NCBI RefSeq assembly: GCF_030161475.1
Contig: NZ_BSUG01000040.1
Coordinates: 1 to 47,989, forward strand
Direction of reading: 5' to 3'
Origin: Tetragenococcus halophilus subsp. flandriensis
GTDB taxonomy: Bacteria > Bacillota > Bacilli > Lactobacillales > Enterococcaceae
DNA length: 47,989 nucleotides
Shown here: in pieces, positions 33,692 to 41,895 of the stretch
How the letters are laid out: every line of letters starts with the position of its first letter
Position numbering within the stretch: position 1 is the stretch's first letter
Notes under the pieces: model-generated
Database searches by the model: none
What the model was told of the DNA's origin: nothing
The model's input: the letters and a program-made list of their open reading frames with translations, nothing else
Made by a program: the position numbers and the translations under genes

Positions 33692-35050
33692 TTAAACAGC
33701 TTTAGCCTTTTCTCTTCTATTTAAAACAGTAGAGAACAGAAGAACAATAACAAAGAAACCTAAGATGGCTGTTACAATCATTGGTATCCCATAGTCTCCC
33801 ACAGCCCCTAAGCCGATCGCTTGCACTAATAAATCTAAATCAGAAAAAGTAGAACTTGCGGAGCTTATATTACCAAGGAAAGGTAAAGATATTAATGGTA
33901 AAAAGCTCGTAAAAATTCCATACAAAGTTGCGCCAATAATACATCCTTTTCTTCCGCCAGTTGCGTTCCCGAATATCCCCGCAGTGCCACCACAATGGAA
34001 GTGCGGTACAATGCCAGGCACGATAATCGTTGTACCTGCAGCTATCATAACTAACATACTAATGAGTCCTGCGCCAAAACTACAGAGAAAACCAATTAAA
34101 AGAGCATTAGGAGCAAAGGGAAAGGTTACTGGACAATCTAGTGCTGGTTTAGCATCTGGTACCAGTTTATCAGAGATACCCTTAAAAGCAGGAACAATTT
34201 CACCTAGTATTAATCGAACACCAGCTAACACTATATACACGCCTGCTGCAAATGTTCCAGCTTGTTCTAGCGCAAAAATAATATAATTTGTTCCATCGCT
34301 CAAAGTTTCAACAAATGTCGGACCCGCAATTAAAGCAATAGCAATATATATTATGGCCATTACGACTGCTATTGCTACATTCGTATCTTTCATAAAAGTT
34401 AATTTGTCTGGCATTTTAATTTGTTCAGTAGATTTTTCTTTATTCCCTAATTTCCCTCCTAAAAATCCAGATAAAGCGTATCCTATACCACCCGAATGTC
34501 CCATTGCTACATCATCTGTCCCCATAACTTGAACCATGTATTTTTGTTGAATAGCTGGGGTAACTGTCTGCATAGTACCTGCAAAAATTCCACCTAATAA
34601 TACAGTCCATATATTAAACTCAAACCCAGCTCCTACCATAACTATTGTTGTGATTAAAGCAATAAATAGCATAATTTGACCTGTTAAAAAAATATATTTA
34701 AATCTCGTAAATCTGGATAAAAGAATATTTACAGCCATACCAACTACCATAATCAACGCTGCTAAAGAGCCATATTCTGCAAGAGCTATAGCTGCTATTG
34801 CTTCATTACTAGGTACCACACCTTGAACTTGAAATGAATGCTCAATCATCTCACTAAATGGAATCAACGCATCAGAAATGATTCCAGAACCTCCTGTTAA
34901 AACTAAAAACCCTAGAAAAGTCTTAACACTACCTGTTACAACCTCGTTGAATTTTTTCTTTTGAAGTAATAAACCTAAGCAAGCAATAATCCCTAAAAGA
35001 ATCGCTGGTTGTGTAACTACTCCAATTAAAACCTCTAAAACCCCTCTCAT
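33692..35050 (-). CDS. PTS system, ascorbate/galactitol-type IIC component (UlaA/SgaT family)
   Basis: A 452-residue membrane permease of the EIIC SgaT/UlaA family with about ten hydrophobic spans. It shows FLVLTGGSGIISDALIPF near the N-terminus, FAGTMQTVTPAIQQKYMVQ in the middle and HFHCGGTAGIFGNATGGRKG in the C-terminal half, a motif of this family. It forms the transport channel and substrate pocket. Located between the IIB gene (7 bp upstream) and the HPS-family gene. Confidence 0.85.
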   Translation of the reverse strand: MRGVLEVLIGVVTQPAILLGIIACLGLLLQKKKFNEVVTGSVKTFLGFLVLTGGSGIISDALIPFSEMIEHSFQVQGVVPSNEAIAAIALAEYGSLAALIMVVGMAVNILLSRFTRFKYIFLTGQIMLFIALITTIVMVGAGFEFNIWTVLLGGIFAGTMQTVTPAIQQKYMVQVMGTDDVAMGHSGGIGYALSGFLGGKLGNKEKSTEQIKMPDKLTFMKDTNVAIAVVMAIIYIAIALIAGPTFVETLSDGTNYIIFALEQAGTFAAGVYIVLAGVRLILGEIVPAFKGISDKLVPDAKPALDCPVTFPFAPNALLIGFLCSFGAGLISMLVMIAAGTTIIVPGIVPHFHCGGTAGIFGNATGGRKGCIIGATLYGIFTSFLPLISLPFLGNISSASSTFSDLDLLVQAIGLGAVGDYGIPMIVTAILGFFVIVLLFSTVLNRREKAKAV

Positions 35051-35056
35051 TTACTT

Positions 35057-35350
35057 TCACTCCTCATCATAAATTCCTTTAGTTTCAAGAAATAATTTTA
35101 ATTTTTCTTCTAATTCTTTTTTATCAACAATACTATCTAATACCGTCATTTCATCACCAGCTATTTTAAGATTATTTGCCAAATCTTTACTAACAATGAA
35201 GTGATCCGCTGCTCCTTCCATTGCAGAACTTAAATCGAAGTGAGTTACTTCAACGTCTTCAACTGATAAATTTTTTAAAGCTTCTTTTATATTCATTTCC
35301 AACATAAAACTAGATCCCAGTCCATTACTACATACTGCTGCAATTTTCAT
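35057..35350 (-). CDS. PTS ascorbate-type IIB component
   Basis: A 97-residue IIB subunit with the phosphorylatable Cys7 in MKIAAVCSNGLGSSFML. It transfers phosphate from IIA to the incoming sugar. The ATG at 35350 has AAAGGA about 12 nt upstream; a longer frame to 35437 overlaps the previous gene and is rejected. It follows the RpiB-family gene by 19 bp. Confidence 0.88.
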   Translation of the reverse strand: MKIAAVCSNGLGSSFMLEMNIKEALKNLSVEDVEVTHFDLSSAMEGAADHFIVSKDLANNLKIAGDEMTVLDSIVDKKELEEKLKLFLETKGIYDEE

Positions 35351-35369
35351 AATAATAGATATCCTTTCT

Positions 35370-35891
35370 TTACTTATCAGGTTTAAATCCCATGTTCCAA
35401 GCAACAAAATCTGGTTTACGTAAAAGTTTATCGTCACTAATCTCAGCCTTCTTTAACGTATTCAATGAACTTTTTCGTGCATTTTCAAAGTCAAAAGGCT
35501 CATCTAGCCATGAATCAATAATCATTTTCGTATATTCTAAGTCAGTTACACGAGCTCCTAAGCAAAGAATTTGAACATTATTACTTAATCTAGCTCTTTT
35601 AGCCGAATAAGGGTTAGTAACAGGTACCGCACGGATTCCCCAATGTGTATTTGCTTGACAACTAAATCCTATGCCAGTTCCACAAACGTATATTCCTAAC
35701 CGACAGATATCTTTTTGAATAGTTTCACACATATCATCTGCCAATTCTGTAAAATCTCCTTTAGATAGTTCAAATGTAGAAAATGGATCAAAAACAACTT
35801 CATAATTTTTTTCGTGAATAAGATAGTCTTTTATTTCTTCTTTTCTTTCAAATCCAGCTGAGTCGCACCCTAGTGCTATTTTATTACTCAT
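35370..35891 (-). CDS. RpiB/LacA/LacB-family sugar-phosphate isomerase
   Basis: A 173-residue isomerase of the ribose-5-phosphate isomerase B family. It shows LGCDSAGFERKEEI (Asp10) and the Cys70 motif CGTGIGFSCQAN, then RAVPVTNPYSAKRARLSNNVQILCLG. In RpiB the second position of the D-H-A-G loop is His; here it is Ser, and the C-terminal ~25 residues are an extension beyond classical RpiB. The exact substrate, likely an aldose or ketose phosphate formed by the PTS, is unknown. Confidence 0.8.
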   Translation of the reverse strand: MSNKIALGCDSAGFERKEEIKDYLIHEKNYEVVFDPFSTFELSKGDFTELADDMCETIQKDICRLGIYVCGTGIGFSCQANTHWGIRAVPVTNPYSAKRARLSNNVQILCLGARVTDLEYTKMIIDSWLDEPFDFENARKSSLNTLKKAEISDDKLLRKPDFVAWNMGFKPDK

Positions 35892-35905
35892 TTTCTTCCT
35901 CCTAA

Positions 35906-36349
35906 TTATTTTTCAACTTTAATTAATAGTTCTTTTAAATCATTTACGTTTGTTACAGCTAATAATTCGTTTCGTTTTGCTTCATCCATCAGTAAAGTAG
36001 CAAGCTGCGACATATAATTTAAATGGCTTTTATCGTCAATTAGAGCTAACATTATAACTAAATAAATCTTTTCGTTATTTATAAATGGTATACCATTGTT
36101 TATTTTCAATATACTCATCCCTGATTGAAGCACCCCATTTTCTGGTCTACTATGAGGCATGATAATGCCAGGAGCTATATTAATATAAGGCCCTAATTCC
36201 TTAACATCATCTAACATAGATCTAAGGTACTTTATTGTTATATAATTTTTCTTTAGTAACGGTGTTGCAGCAATCTCAATTCCTTCTTCCCAACTTTTCA
36301 CTTCATCAACGACTTGCATCTTTTCCTCATTTAATAACTCTATTAGCAT
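35906..36349 (-). CDS. PTS IIA component (fructose/mannitol/ascorbate type)
   Basis: A 147-residue EIIA of the PTS_EIIA_2 fold. The phospho-acceptor His66 lies in GIIMPHSRPENGV. It receives phosphate from HPr and passes it to IIB. First gene of the five-gene operon (IIA, RpiB-like, IIB, IIC, HPS-like). No dedicated regulator gene is adjacent, so control is probably through the upstream cre-like box and leader hairpin. Start ATG at 36349 with GGGAGGGAG upstream. Confidence 0.85.
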   Translation of the reverse strand: MLIELLNEEKMQVVDEVKSWEEGIEIAATPLLKKNYITIKYLRSMLDDVKELGPYINIAPGIIMPHSRPENGVLQSGMSILKINNGIPFINNEKIYLVIMLALIDDKSHLNYMSQLATLLMDEAKRNELLAVTNVNDLKELLIKVEK

Positions 36350-36385
36350 TAACTCCCTCCCACTTTGATCAGTTATTTCTAATAA

Positions 36386-36466
36386 TTAATACTTTTTTTC
36401 TCTACACAAAAAACCCGCATCTAGTTTATACATCACCATATAAACCAAATCCGGGTTAAGCCTCAC
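36386..36466 (-). other. Possible leader peptide ORF across the PTS leader hairpin
   Basis: A GTG-started frame of 26 codons, with GGGGAG 4 nt upstream, runs through both arms of the hairpin at 36409-36455. Its only support is position. If real, its translation could decide whether the hairpin forms. Confidence 0.25.
36409..36455 (-). terminator. Attenuator-like hairpin in the PTS operon leader
   Basis: Minus strand arms AACCCGGATTTGGTTTATA and TATAAACTAGATGCGGGTT, then TTTTTTG. It has terminator shape but lies about 60 bp upstream of the first gene of the PTS operon, downstream of the likely promoter region. It could instead end a vanished upstream gene. Confidence 0.55.
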
Positions 36467-36486
36467 GTTACTCCCCAACATTAATT

Positions 36487-36500
36487 TTTTAACGCTTTCA
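36487..36500 (-). promoter_or_regulatory. cre-like catabolite-repression site
   Basis: TGAAAGCGTTAAAA on the minus strand matches the CcpA cre consensus TGWAANCGNTNWCA at 13 of 14 positions. It lies upstream of the PTS operon, 15-20 bp from a TTGACATGTCAA palindrome (36513-36524) that contains a -35-like TTGACA. Confidence 0.5.
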
Positions 36501-36740
36501 AAATAGTTTGACATGTCAATTCACTATCTTTTAAACCATGCTAGCTAAACACAGTTTTTAAAATAGCAGCAATAAATCCGAACTCAGGCTTGCTTTATTG
36601 AAAACAATAAAAAAAGAGCTACCAGACAAAACTGTCCAATACCTCTGACATAGTTAAATAAGCATACTTCAATCTCTTTCAAACGCCAAAAAATTAACAG
36701 AAAACACTAGAAAAATGCTTTCATATTGGCTATAATAAAG

Positions 36741-36851
36741 AAAGTCGATGCATTGCATTGACTATGGCAACTTGATCAGTCAGTTCTACGTTTGATGATT
36801 GGTCAAGGCTCCTTGTATTAGTTACCGCTAATACAGGGAGTGCCTTTTTTT
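36741..36851 (+). ncRNA. Candidate structured small RNA
   Basis: TATAAT at 36731-36736 is followed by three consecutive hairpins. The first (36743-36763) pairs AGTCGATG with CATTGACT. The second (36771-36807) pairs CTTGATCAGTCA with TGATTGGTCAAG through G-U pairs. The third (36807-36844) pairs CTCCTTGTATTAG with CTAATACAGGGAG and ends in TTTTTTT, a clear intrinsic terminator. No ORF covers it. It sits in a 700-bp gap between the PTS operon and the defence island. A -35 box is not evident. Confidence 0.6.
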
Positions 36852-37051
36852 ATTCGGATTTATTACTACAAACTTAGTGTAAACGAAACGGTTACAATTT
36901 TCAAGATAAAACACGTGATTTAGAGAAATTTTGTTAGCTATATCGACAACAATTAAAATTATTCGGAACATCTTCAACACAAAATTACTATGCACCTACT
37001 TACGTTATTCCTGCTAAGTTGGTGTGCTAAACGGTGAAGGGTCTTAAATCT
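36852..37051. other. Gene-free stretch with a degenerate copy of the 31.1-kb promoter region
   Basis: Bases at about 36979-37030 resemble 31111-31160: shared CAAAATTACTA, CTACTTAC and TTATTC blocks in the same order. The -10 of the original is lost. A minus-strand frame of 47 codons here lacks a ribosome binding site and is not called. Confidence 0.4.
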
Positions 37052-38251
37052 TTATAAACCACCTGTCCTTAATTTCTCTAACCATTTCTTAGCGATTAAA
37101 GAGACAGACATATCTTGCTGTACAAAACGTATATCTTTTTCCGTAATTAAATCACTGTTATGTCCAATTACTACCTGGGTAGTATTATCTAACACCTCTT
37201 GTACAAATTCATCTCTATTATTTTTAATATAAACTTCTAAATCAGTTTTCTCACGTTCAGTATTTAAAATAGGTATATACTCAAGCTGCCGTTGCCAAGC
37301 TGAAAAATCATGTTCTTGTTTGCTATTTAAAAAAATTGACAAATCATATTCGACAGAATCCTTTACAAAATAATAATAACAATTAGTTATTTCACTAAAG
37401 GAACTTAGATCAAAAATGCCCAAATTACTTATTAAAGGGTGAACCGTCATCCCTCTTCCTTCATCGATATAATGAGCGTACTTTTCAATTAAAACTGTTG
37501 AATGATACCTCACACGTAAAATTTGCCAGCTACTTCGAGCGTTTATTTGAATATTTACAAAATCAGGATTTCTCACACTTTCATCTTCATCTTCAATATA
37601 TTCAATAGTAAACTCTGGGGATTCTAGATAGTACCAACCTCTGCCATTATAACTACTTTTCATCTCTACCCAGCTCGCCGGGGATTTAACATAAGCTAGC
37701 ACTCTGCTCAAGGGAGACGGATAAAGCCCTAGTCTAATTTTAAATAAACGCTCGATTTCATAGATATTAGCAGACTCCTTTTTGGGAGTATTTCTATCTT
37801 CGTTCCGGGTATAAATTTGATCAGAGAAAACGCCATTATATTGTTCTGTAATATAAAATGGAACAGTATTTGATTTCTTAATTACTAAAACATCTAATTC
37901 TGCAATCCCCTCATATTTTATTGTATGAAGTTCTATATGAGGTATTGCTCCACCAGCCCACTTTTTTTCTCTTAAAAATTGAATGTAATCTGCTTGTTTC
38001 CAACGATCTGGATACTTTTCTAAACCAACGATTTCTAGAGGGTTGTCTCTGATCCCCATAACTAAAAACGCATCGTGATTTTGCTGATTGTTAGCTAAAC
38101 AAAGAATGTCATGTAATAAATCACCTTTCTTCTTATTTTCTTTTCCTTTAGCTTCACACAAATGAGGTAGTAATTTAAAATCCCAGTATTCACCTTCAAC
38201 ACCAGTAGAATATAGCCCCTTAACGATATCTTCTATTTCTGATAATTGCAT
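37052..38251 (-). CDS. AlbA_2 / Schlafen-type DNA-binding domain protein
   Basis: A 399-residue protein. The N-terminal ~130 residues fit the AlbA_2 (Schlafen-like) domain: GEYWDFKLLPH, then GDLLHDILCLANNQ and DAFLVMGIRDNP, followed by IYEIERLFKIRLGL. The rest (about 180-399) has no motif I recognise. The acidic W-D/E-F-K segment is the usual signature; in some Schlafen proteins the matching acidic residues support nuclease activity. It is the last gene of the defence island, downstream of the helicase remnant and the type III system. RBS GGGAGAAG. Confidence 0.75.
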   Translation of the reverse strand: MQLSEIEDIVKGLYSTGVEGEYWDFKLLPHLCEAKGKENKKKGDLLHDILCLANNQQNHDAFLVMGIRDNPLEIVGLEKYPDRWKQADYIQFLREKKWAGGAIPHIELHTIKYEGIAELDVLVIKKSNTVPFYITEQYNGVFSDQIYTRNEDRNTPKKESANIYEIERLFKIRLGLYPSPLSRVLAYVKSPASWVEMKSSYNGRGWYYLESPEFTIEYIEDEDESVRNPDFVNIQINARSSWQILRVRYHSTVLIEKYAHYIDEGRGMTVHPLISNLGIFDLSSFSEITNCYYYFVKDSVEYDLSIFLNSKQEHDFSAWQRQLEYIPILNTEREKTDLEVYIKNNRDEFVQEVLDNTTQVVIGHNSDLITEKDIRFVQQDMSVSLIAKKWLEKLRTGGL

Positions 38252-38318
38252 GTCTTCTCCCTAAATTTTTGATATAAATTTTCAATAAAAATTATTAATT
38301 TAAATTATTCAATTCTTG

Positions 38319-38945
38319 CTACTTTAAAATTTTCTTTACATCTTCCAAATAATCATCTTCAATCATAGGAACAAGTAGTTCCCCGTCTATTGCATCCATC
38401 ATAACTTTTTCTTTTTCTTTCAATCTATTATAGACTTGCTGATCAATAAAGCCTTGATGAACAGTATCGCCTCCAGTCATTAAATATTAATAACACGTAT
38501 ATTGATCATCTGGTAAACCTAAACGATGGATTCGATCCCGTGATTGTAACATAAAAGTTAAATTAAAGTTATTTTCTAAATATACCGCGTCATGAATGGT
38601 TTGGTGTAAAGAAATAGTCTCTCCCAAAGTTGCCGGATTAGAAATTAGAACTTGAGTCCTACCATCACGAAACTCATCAATTAATTCGATAGGCTTGTTT
38701 TAAACGTATCGTCATATATTAAGCATGGCACTATTCCTTTTTCAGTCAATTCTTGATAAACCTTTTTCATAGTATCAACAAACATACCCCAAACTACCAC
38801 CTTTTTATTCTCAGGAGCTGATCTTTCAATTAGCTGAATTCTACATTCTAATTTAGGAGCACGGATGCTTTCGTAGTAGGTAATTTAGTTTTTGCTCCAG
38901 TATCAGATAGTTCTCCACTTTCTACCATATTTAATATTAATAAAT
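38319..38945 (-). pseudogene. SNF2-type helicase C-terminal remnant
   Basis: Conceptual translation on the minus strand gives NMVESGELSDTGAKTKLPTT, then in a shifted frame YYESIRAPKLECRIQLIE and VVVWGMFVDTMKKVYQEL, then after a second shift near 38700 ELIDEFRDGRTQVLISNP, motif V-like TLGETISLHQTIHDAVYLE and motif VI-like QSRDRIHRLG. A TAA interrupts the frame at about 38490, after which YLMTGGDTVHQGFIDQQVYN continues to a stop at 38319. Two frameshifts and one nonsense codon remain in about 200 residues of a SF2/SNF2 helicase; no N-terminal half is present. It begins 3 bp after the res stop. Confidence 0.85.
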
Positions 38946-38947
38946 TA

Positions 38948-41881
38948 TCAACCATCCTTATCTTCAATCTCTCCCAATTTTGCATATACATCGTCTGGAG
39001 TCGAAGCTTCTGTATACTCAATACCATACTTATTAAGCTCTCCAAAAAAATTTTTCTGCATTTCAATAATTTGCTCATCGCTAATTCGTTTTCCTGAACC
39101 TTCTGCTTTTGTTTCAACAAGTAAGTACACATTTGTTTCGTCTTTATTTTCAATCACAAATACAAAGTCAGGAGTTGTTGTCCCGCCCATATATTTGGGT
39201 ATTTGAATAGCTTTTTTTGGTAACTTTCCAAAAGAAGTAACTTTTGAATCATAATTTCTTTTTAATAATTCCCTTTCCGGGTAAACTGAATCATAAAGTA
39301 ACGGTGGAATCTCATACAATTGACGTTGATCATCAATAACATCCTCATCTTCGTTAACTCCTATAACAGTAGCAAGTATGTCGTCTTTAAACTCATCTTT
39401 ATTTACATCAAAGACAGAAGTACTAGCTTGGAAATTCAATGCGTTATAATGATAATTCTGAGCATATTCTTTTTCAAAACGAGTTTTAAAATCTCGTATT
39501 AAATTATTGAAAGTAACTTCGTTCAATCTTCTAGTGTCTCCATAATATTTTTTATTCAACACTTCTACTAATGAACGATGTATCTGTGCAGGCTTCAAAC
39601 GTGTAGCTCTAGCTAATTTCATCAAAAATTCACCATATACCATACCTTCAAGCGGTGTACGTTCTTCAAATTCTGCTGCTGCTTCTTGAACACGCATTTC
39701 TTTCTCTTTTTTATTATAATAAACGCTCTCTTGAGTTAAAGTTGGATATTGTAATTGAAAATTATCATCATTCTGCATTACTTCATCGATAAACTTTTGA
39801 AAGGACTGTTCGTCTATACGTTCAAATTCTAACATATATCGCCTTGAAAATTTTCTCCACAAGTCACGCATTTTATTCCAATTTTCCTTGTTAAGCCTAA
39901 TACGTTTCTTAGAACTTGGTCCCCCAGTGGTAATTTTGTCTTTTTTAACTTGGTTAGTATCTCTTAGAACGGGGTAAAGCTCAACTAACTTATCAAAACC
40001 GCCTTCTTTAAATTCATTATTTCTTTTAATAATGTCCGCATTATCTAGTTGCTCAAGTAATATTTCTTCATTTAATTCAGGTGTCTCATCAACAATCACC
40101 TGAATCATTTCCTCTGTTAACTTAGTTTCATCCAATTTAATAGAAGAATCTTCATTAACTTCAGAAACTAATTTATCAGCAAACTCTTTTTCATCATAAC
40201 CAATTAAAAATCTTAAACGACTTGGTAGTTCTTCTTGTAAAAGACGGTGACCATTTTCATCTACTGGCAAACGTAGGCCACGTCCGACCTCTTGAATTTT
40301 CGAATTTTCACTACCAGAAGTACGCAGTTTAGCAATTACAAAAACATTAGGGTTATCCCAACCTTCGCGCAGTGTCCACTTAGAAAACAAGAACCTGCGT
40401 GTGTTCCAATTCCCTTTATCATCTTTAAATGATAATAACTTTTCTTTATTTTTTAAAATATCATTGACTTCAGCTTGAATTGCTTCATCGCCAGTACCAC
40501 GATCTTCGCCAAAATATCCAGCATGAACATTTTCATTTAAGTGCGATAAGGTTGCTTGAAGAAAAGATAGATACTCTTGTTCTCTAAAACTATTTTTATG
40601 TTGGAATTCACGCACTAAAGTCTCCACTTTTCGTTTTAATAATCTTTCAAAAATCTCTTTTAGCCAGCCATCATCATCACGATAAGATTTTATCGAGTCA
40701 ATGAAAAATAAAGATAGTGTTTTTACTTTGGCTTGATTAGGGGTCTCTCTCATAAAATTTTCTATTTCAGCATCAAAGTGTTTGTTTATAGCTTCACGGA
40801 TAATCATTTCTTGGTAAGAAGTAGTCATTGTAGCCGGTAGAAAGGTCATTCCTTTTTCCAGCTCTAAACCATTCGATAAAGATTTAGCCCCTTCGTAGGT
40901 AATATTTCCATCAAAACCAAGATCGTCTCCTCTAGCAAAGCTATGCTTTTCCCCATTATTTTTAAGTACTAATTGTTTATTATTAACAGAGTCAACAGTC
41001 CATTGATCTTTTGCTTCAGCCTGAGTTACATTCGGATAATAAACGTCAATTCCTTTCACTAAGCCTTCATTAAACGAACTCACTGCATTTAAATTATATT
41101 GTGGCTGTTTACGATAATAGTCCTTTATTATTTGTTTGTTTTTTCCTTTACCAAGTTGAACATCAGGAAAGGTAGCACCAAAGCGTATTATCATTTGAGG
41201 CTGTGTACTTTTTATTGCTTTATAGTATTCACCGTTACGGGGAAAACGATGAGGCTCATCCACTAAAACAATAGGTCGAGTTGCCTGAATAGCTTCTAAA
41301 GGTTTCGTAAACCCCGATAACAAAGTTTGATTAAAACGTTCTTGGCCTTTATTTTTTCCTCGACTAATTATTCCCTTCATATTATCTGAATTCAACATAC
41401 TAGCATTAATTAAGAGAACCTGAATGGTTGATGAATTTAAACGATCTCCCTCAATAAAATCAACCAAATGTGCAGGTAACAATCCTTTTTTACTATTAAA
41501 ATCGCCTGCATTAATAATATTCAAATTTATATTCGTATTCTCATAAAATTGTCCAAAATGTTGTTTAGCATAGTCTGCGTCAATAAAATTCTTCCATCCT
41601 TCTTTAATGGCTGGAGTGGGAACAACAATAATAAACTTAAACAATCCATATTTTTTATGCAGTTCATACATTGTACGTACGCCTACATAGGTTTTTCCAG
41701 TACCTGTTTCCATTTTGACATCAATATTAGCGCTATCTGTACCACGGCCCTTTATAACCGGGTTTGCATAAACATAATCTCTATCTGGATTGTTAGTTGA
41801 ATGATCAATACCGTAAAAAGCCTTATCAATTGCTTCTAGTGCTCTCATTTGATGTGGCAATTCTTCTAATAAAATTTTCAA
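38948..41881 (-). CDS. res: Type III restriction endonuclease, Res subunit
   Basis: A 977-residue SF2 ATPase-nuclease. Walker A is METGTGKT (57-64), the DEAD-like box LVDEPHR near residue 205, the helicase motif region RFLFSKWTLREGWDNPNVFVIA with motif VI IQEVGRGLRLP, and a C-terminal PD-(D/E)XK nuclease with Asp905, Glu923 and Lys925 (TPDFVFV and LLVETKAEG). With Mod it cleaves DNA carrying two inversely oriented unmethylated sites. The start is TTG at 41881 with GAGGGG upstream, 14 bp after mod. Length is typical. Confidence 0.95.
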   Translation of the reverse strand: MKILLEELPHQMRALEAIDKAFYGIDHSTNNPDRDYVYANPVIKGRGTDSANIDVKMETGTGKTYVGVRTMYELHKKYGLFKFIIVVPTPAIKEGWKNFIDADYAKQHFGQFYENTNINLNIINAGDFNSKKGLLPAHLVDFIEGDRLNSSTIQVLLINASMLNSDNMKGIISRGKNKGQERFNQTLLSGFTKPLEAIQATRPIVLVDEPHRFPRNGEYYKAIKSTQPQMIIRFGATFPDVQLGKGKNKQIIKDYYRKQPQYNLNAVSSFNEGLVKGIDVYYPNVTQAEAKDQWTVDSVNNKQLVLKNNGEKHSFARGDDLGFDGNITYEGAKSLSNGLELEKGMTFLPATMTTSYQEMIIREAINKHFDAEIENFMRETPNQAKVKTLSLFFIDSIKSYRDDDGWLKEIFERLLKRKVETLVREFQHKNSFREQEYLSFLQATLSHLNENVHAGYFGEDRGTGDEAIQAEVNDILKNKEKLLSFKDDKGNWNTRRFLFSKWTLREGWDNPNVFVIAKLRTSGSENSKIQEVGRGLRLPVDENGHRLLQEELPSRLRFLIGYDEKEFADKLVSEVNEDSSIKLDETKLTEEMIQVIVDETPELNEEILLEQLDNADIIKRNNEFKEGGFDKLVELYPVLRDTNQVKKDKITTGGPSSKKRIRLNKENWNKMRDLWRKFSRRYMLEFERIDEQSFQKFIDEVMQNDDNFQLQYPTLTQESVYYNKKEKEMRVQEAAAEFEERTPLEGMVYGEFLMKLARATRLKPAQIHRSLVEVLNKKYYGDTRRLNEVTFNNLIRDFKTRFEKEYAQNYHYNALNFQASTSVFDVNKDEFKDDILATVIGVNEDEDVIDDQRQLYEIPPLLYDSVYPERELLKRNYDSKVTSFGKLPKKAIQIPKYMGGTTTPDFVFVIENKDETNVYLLVETKAEGSGKRISDEQIIEMQKNFFGELNKYGIEYTEASTPDDVYAKLGEIEDKDG

Positions 41882-41895
41882 AATCTATACCCCTC

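Noticed and set aside
36350-36560. Sigma-54 type -24/-12 promoter for the PTS operon
   Set aside because: No TGGCAC-N5-TTGC match was found in the upstream region.
36861-37000. Fst-like toxin partner of the 36.7-kb small RNA on the minus strand
   Set aside because: A 47-codon frame with a hydrophobic start exists but has no ribosome binding site and does not match Fst-type toxins.
38848-39153. Separate 101-codon ORF at the res 3' end
   Set aside because: It is res read in another frame joined to the first segment of the helicase relic; only the last ~25 residues belong to a former gene.
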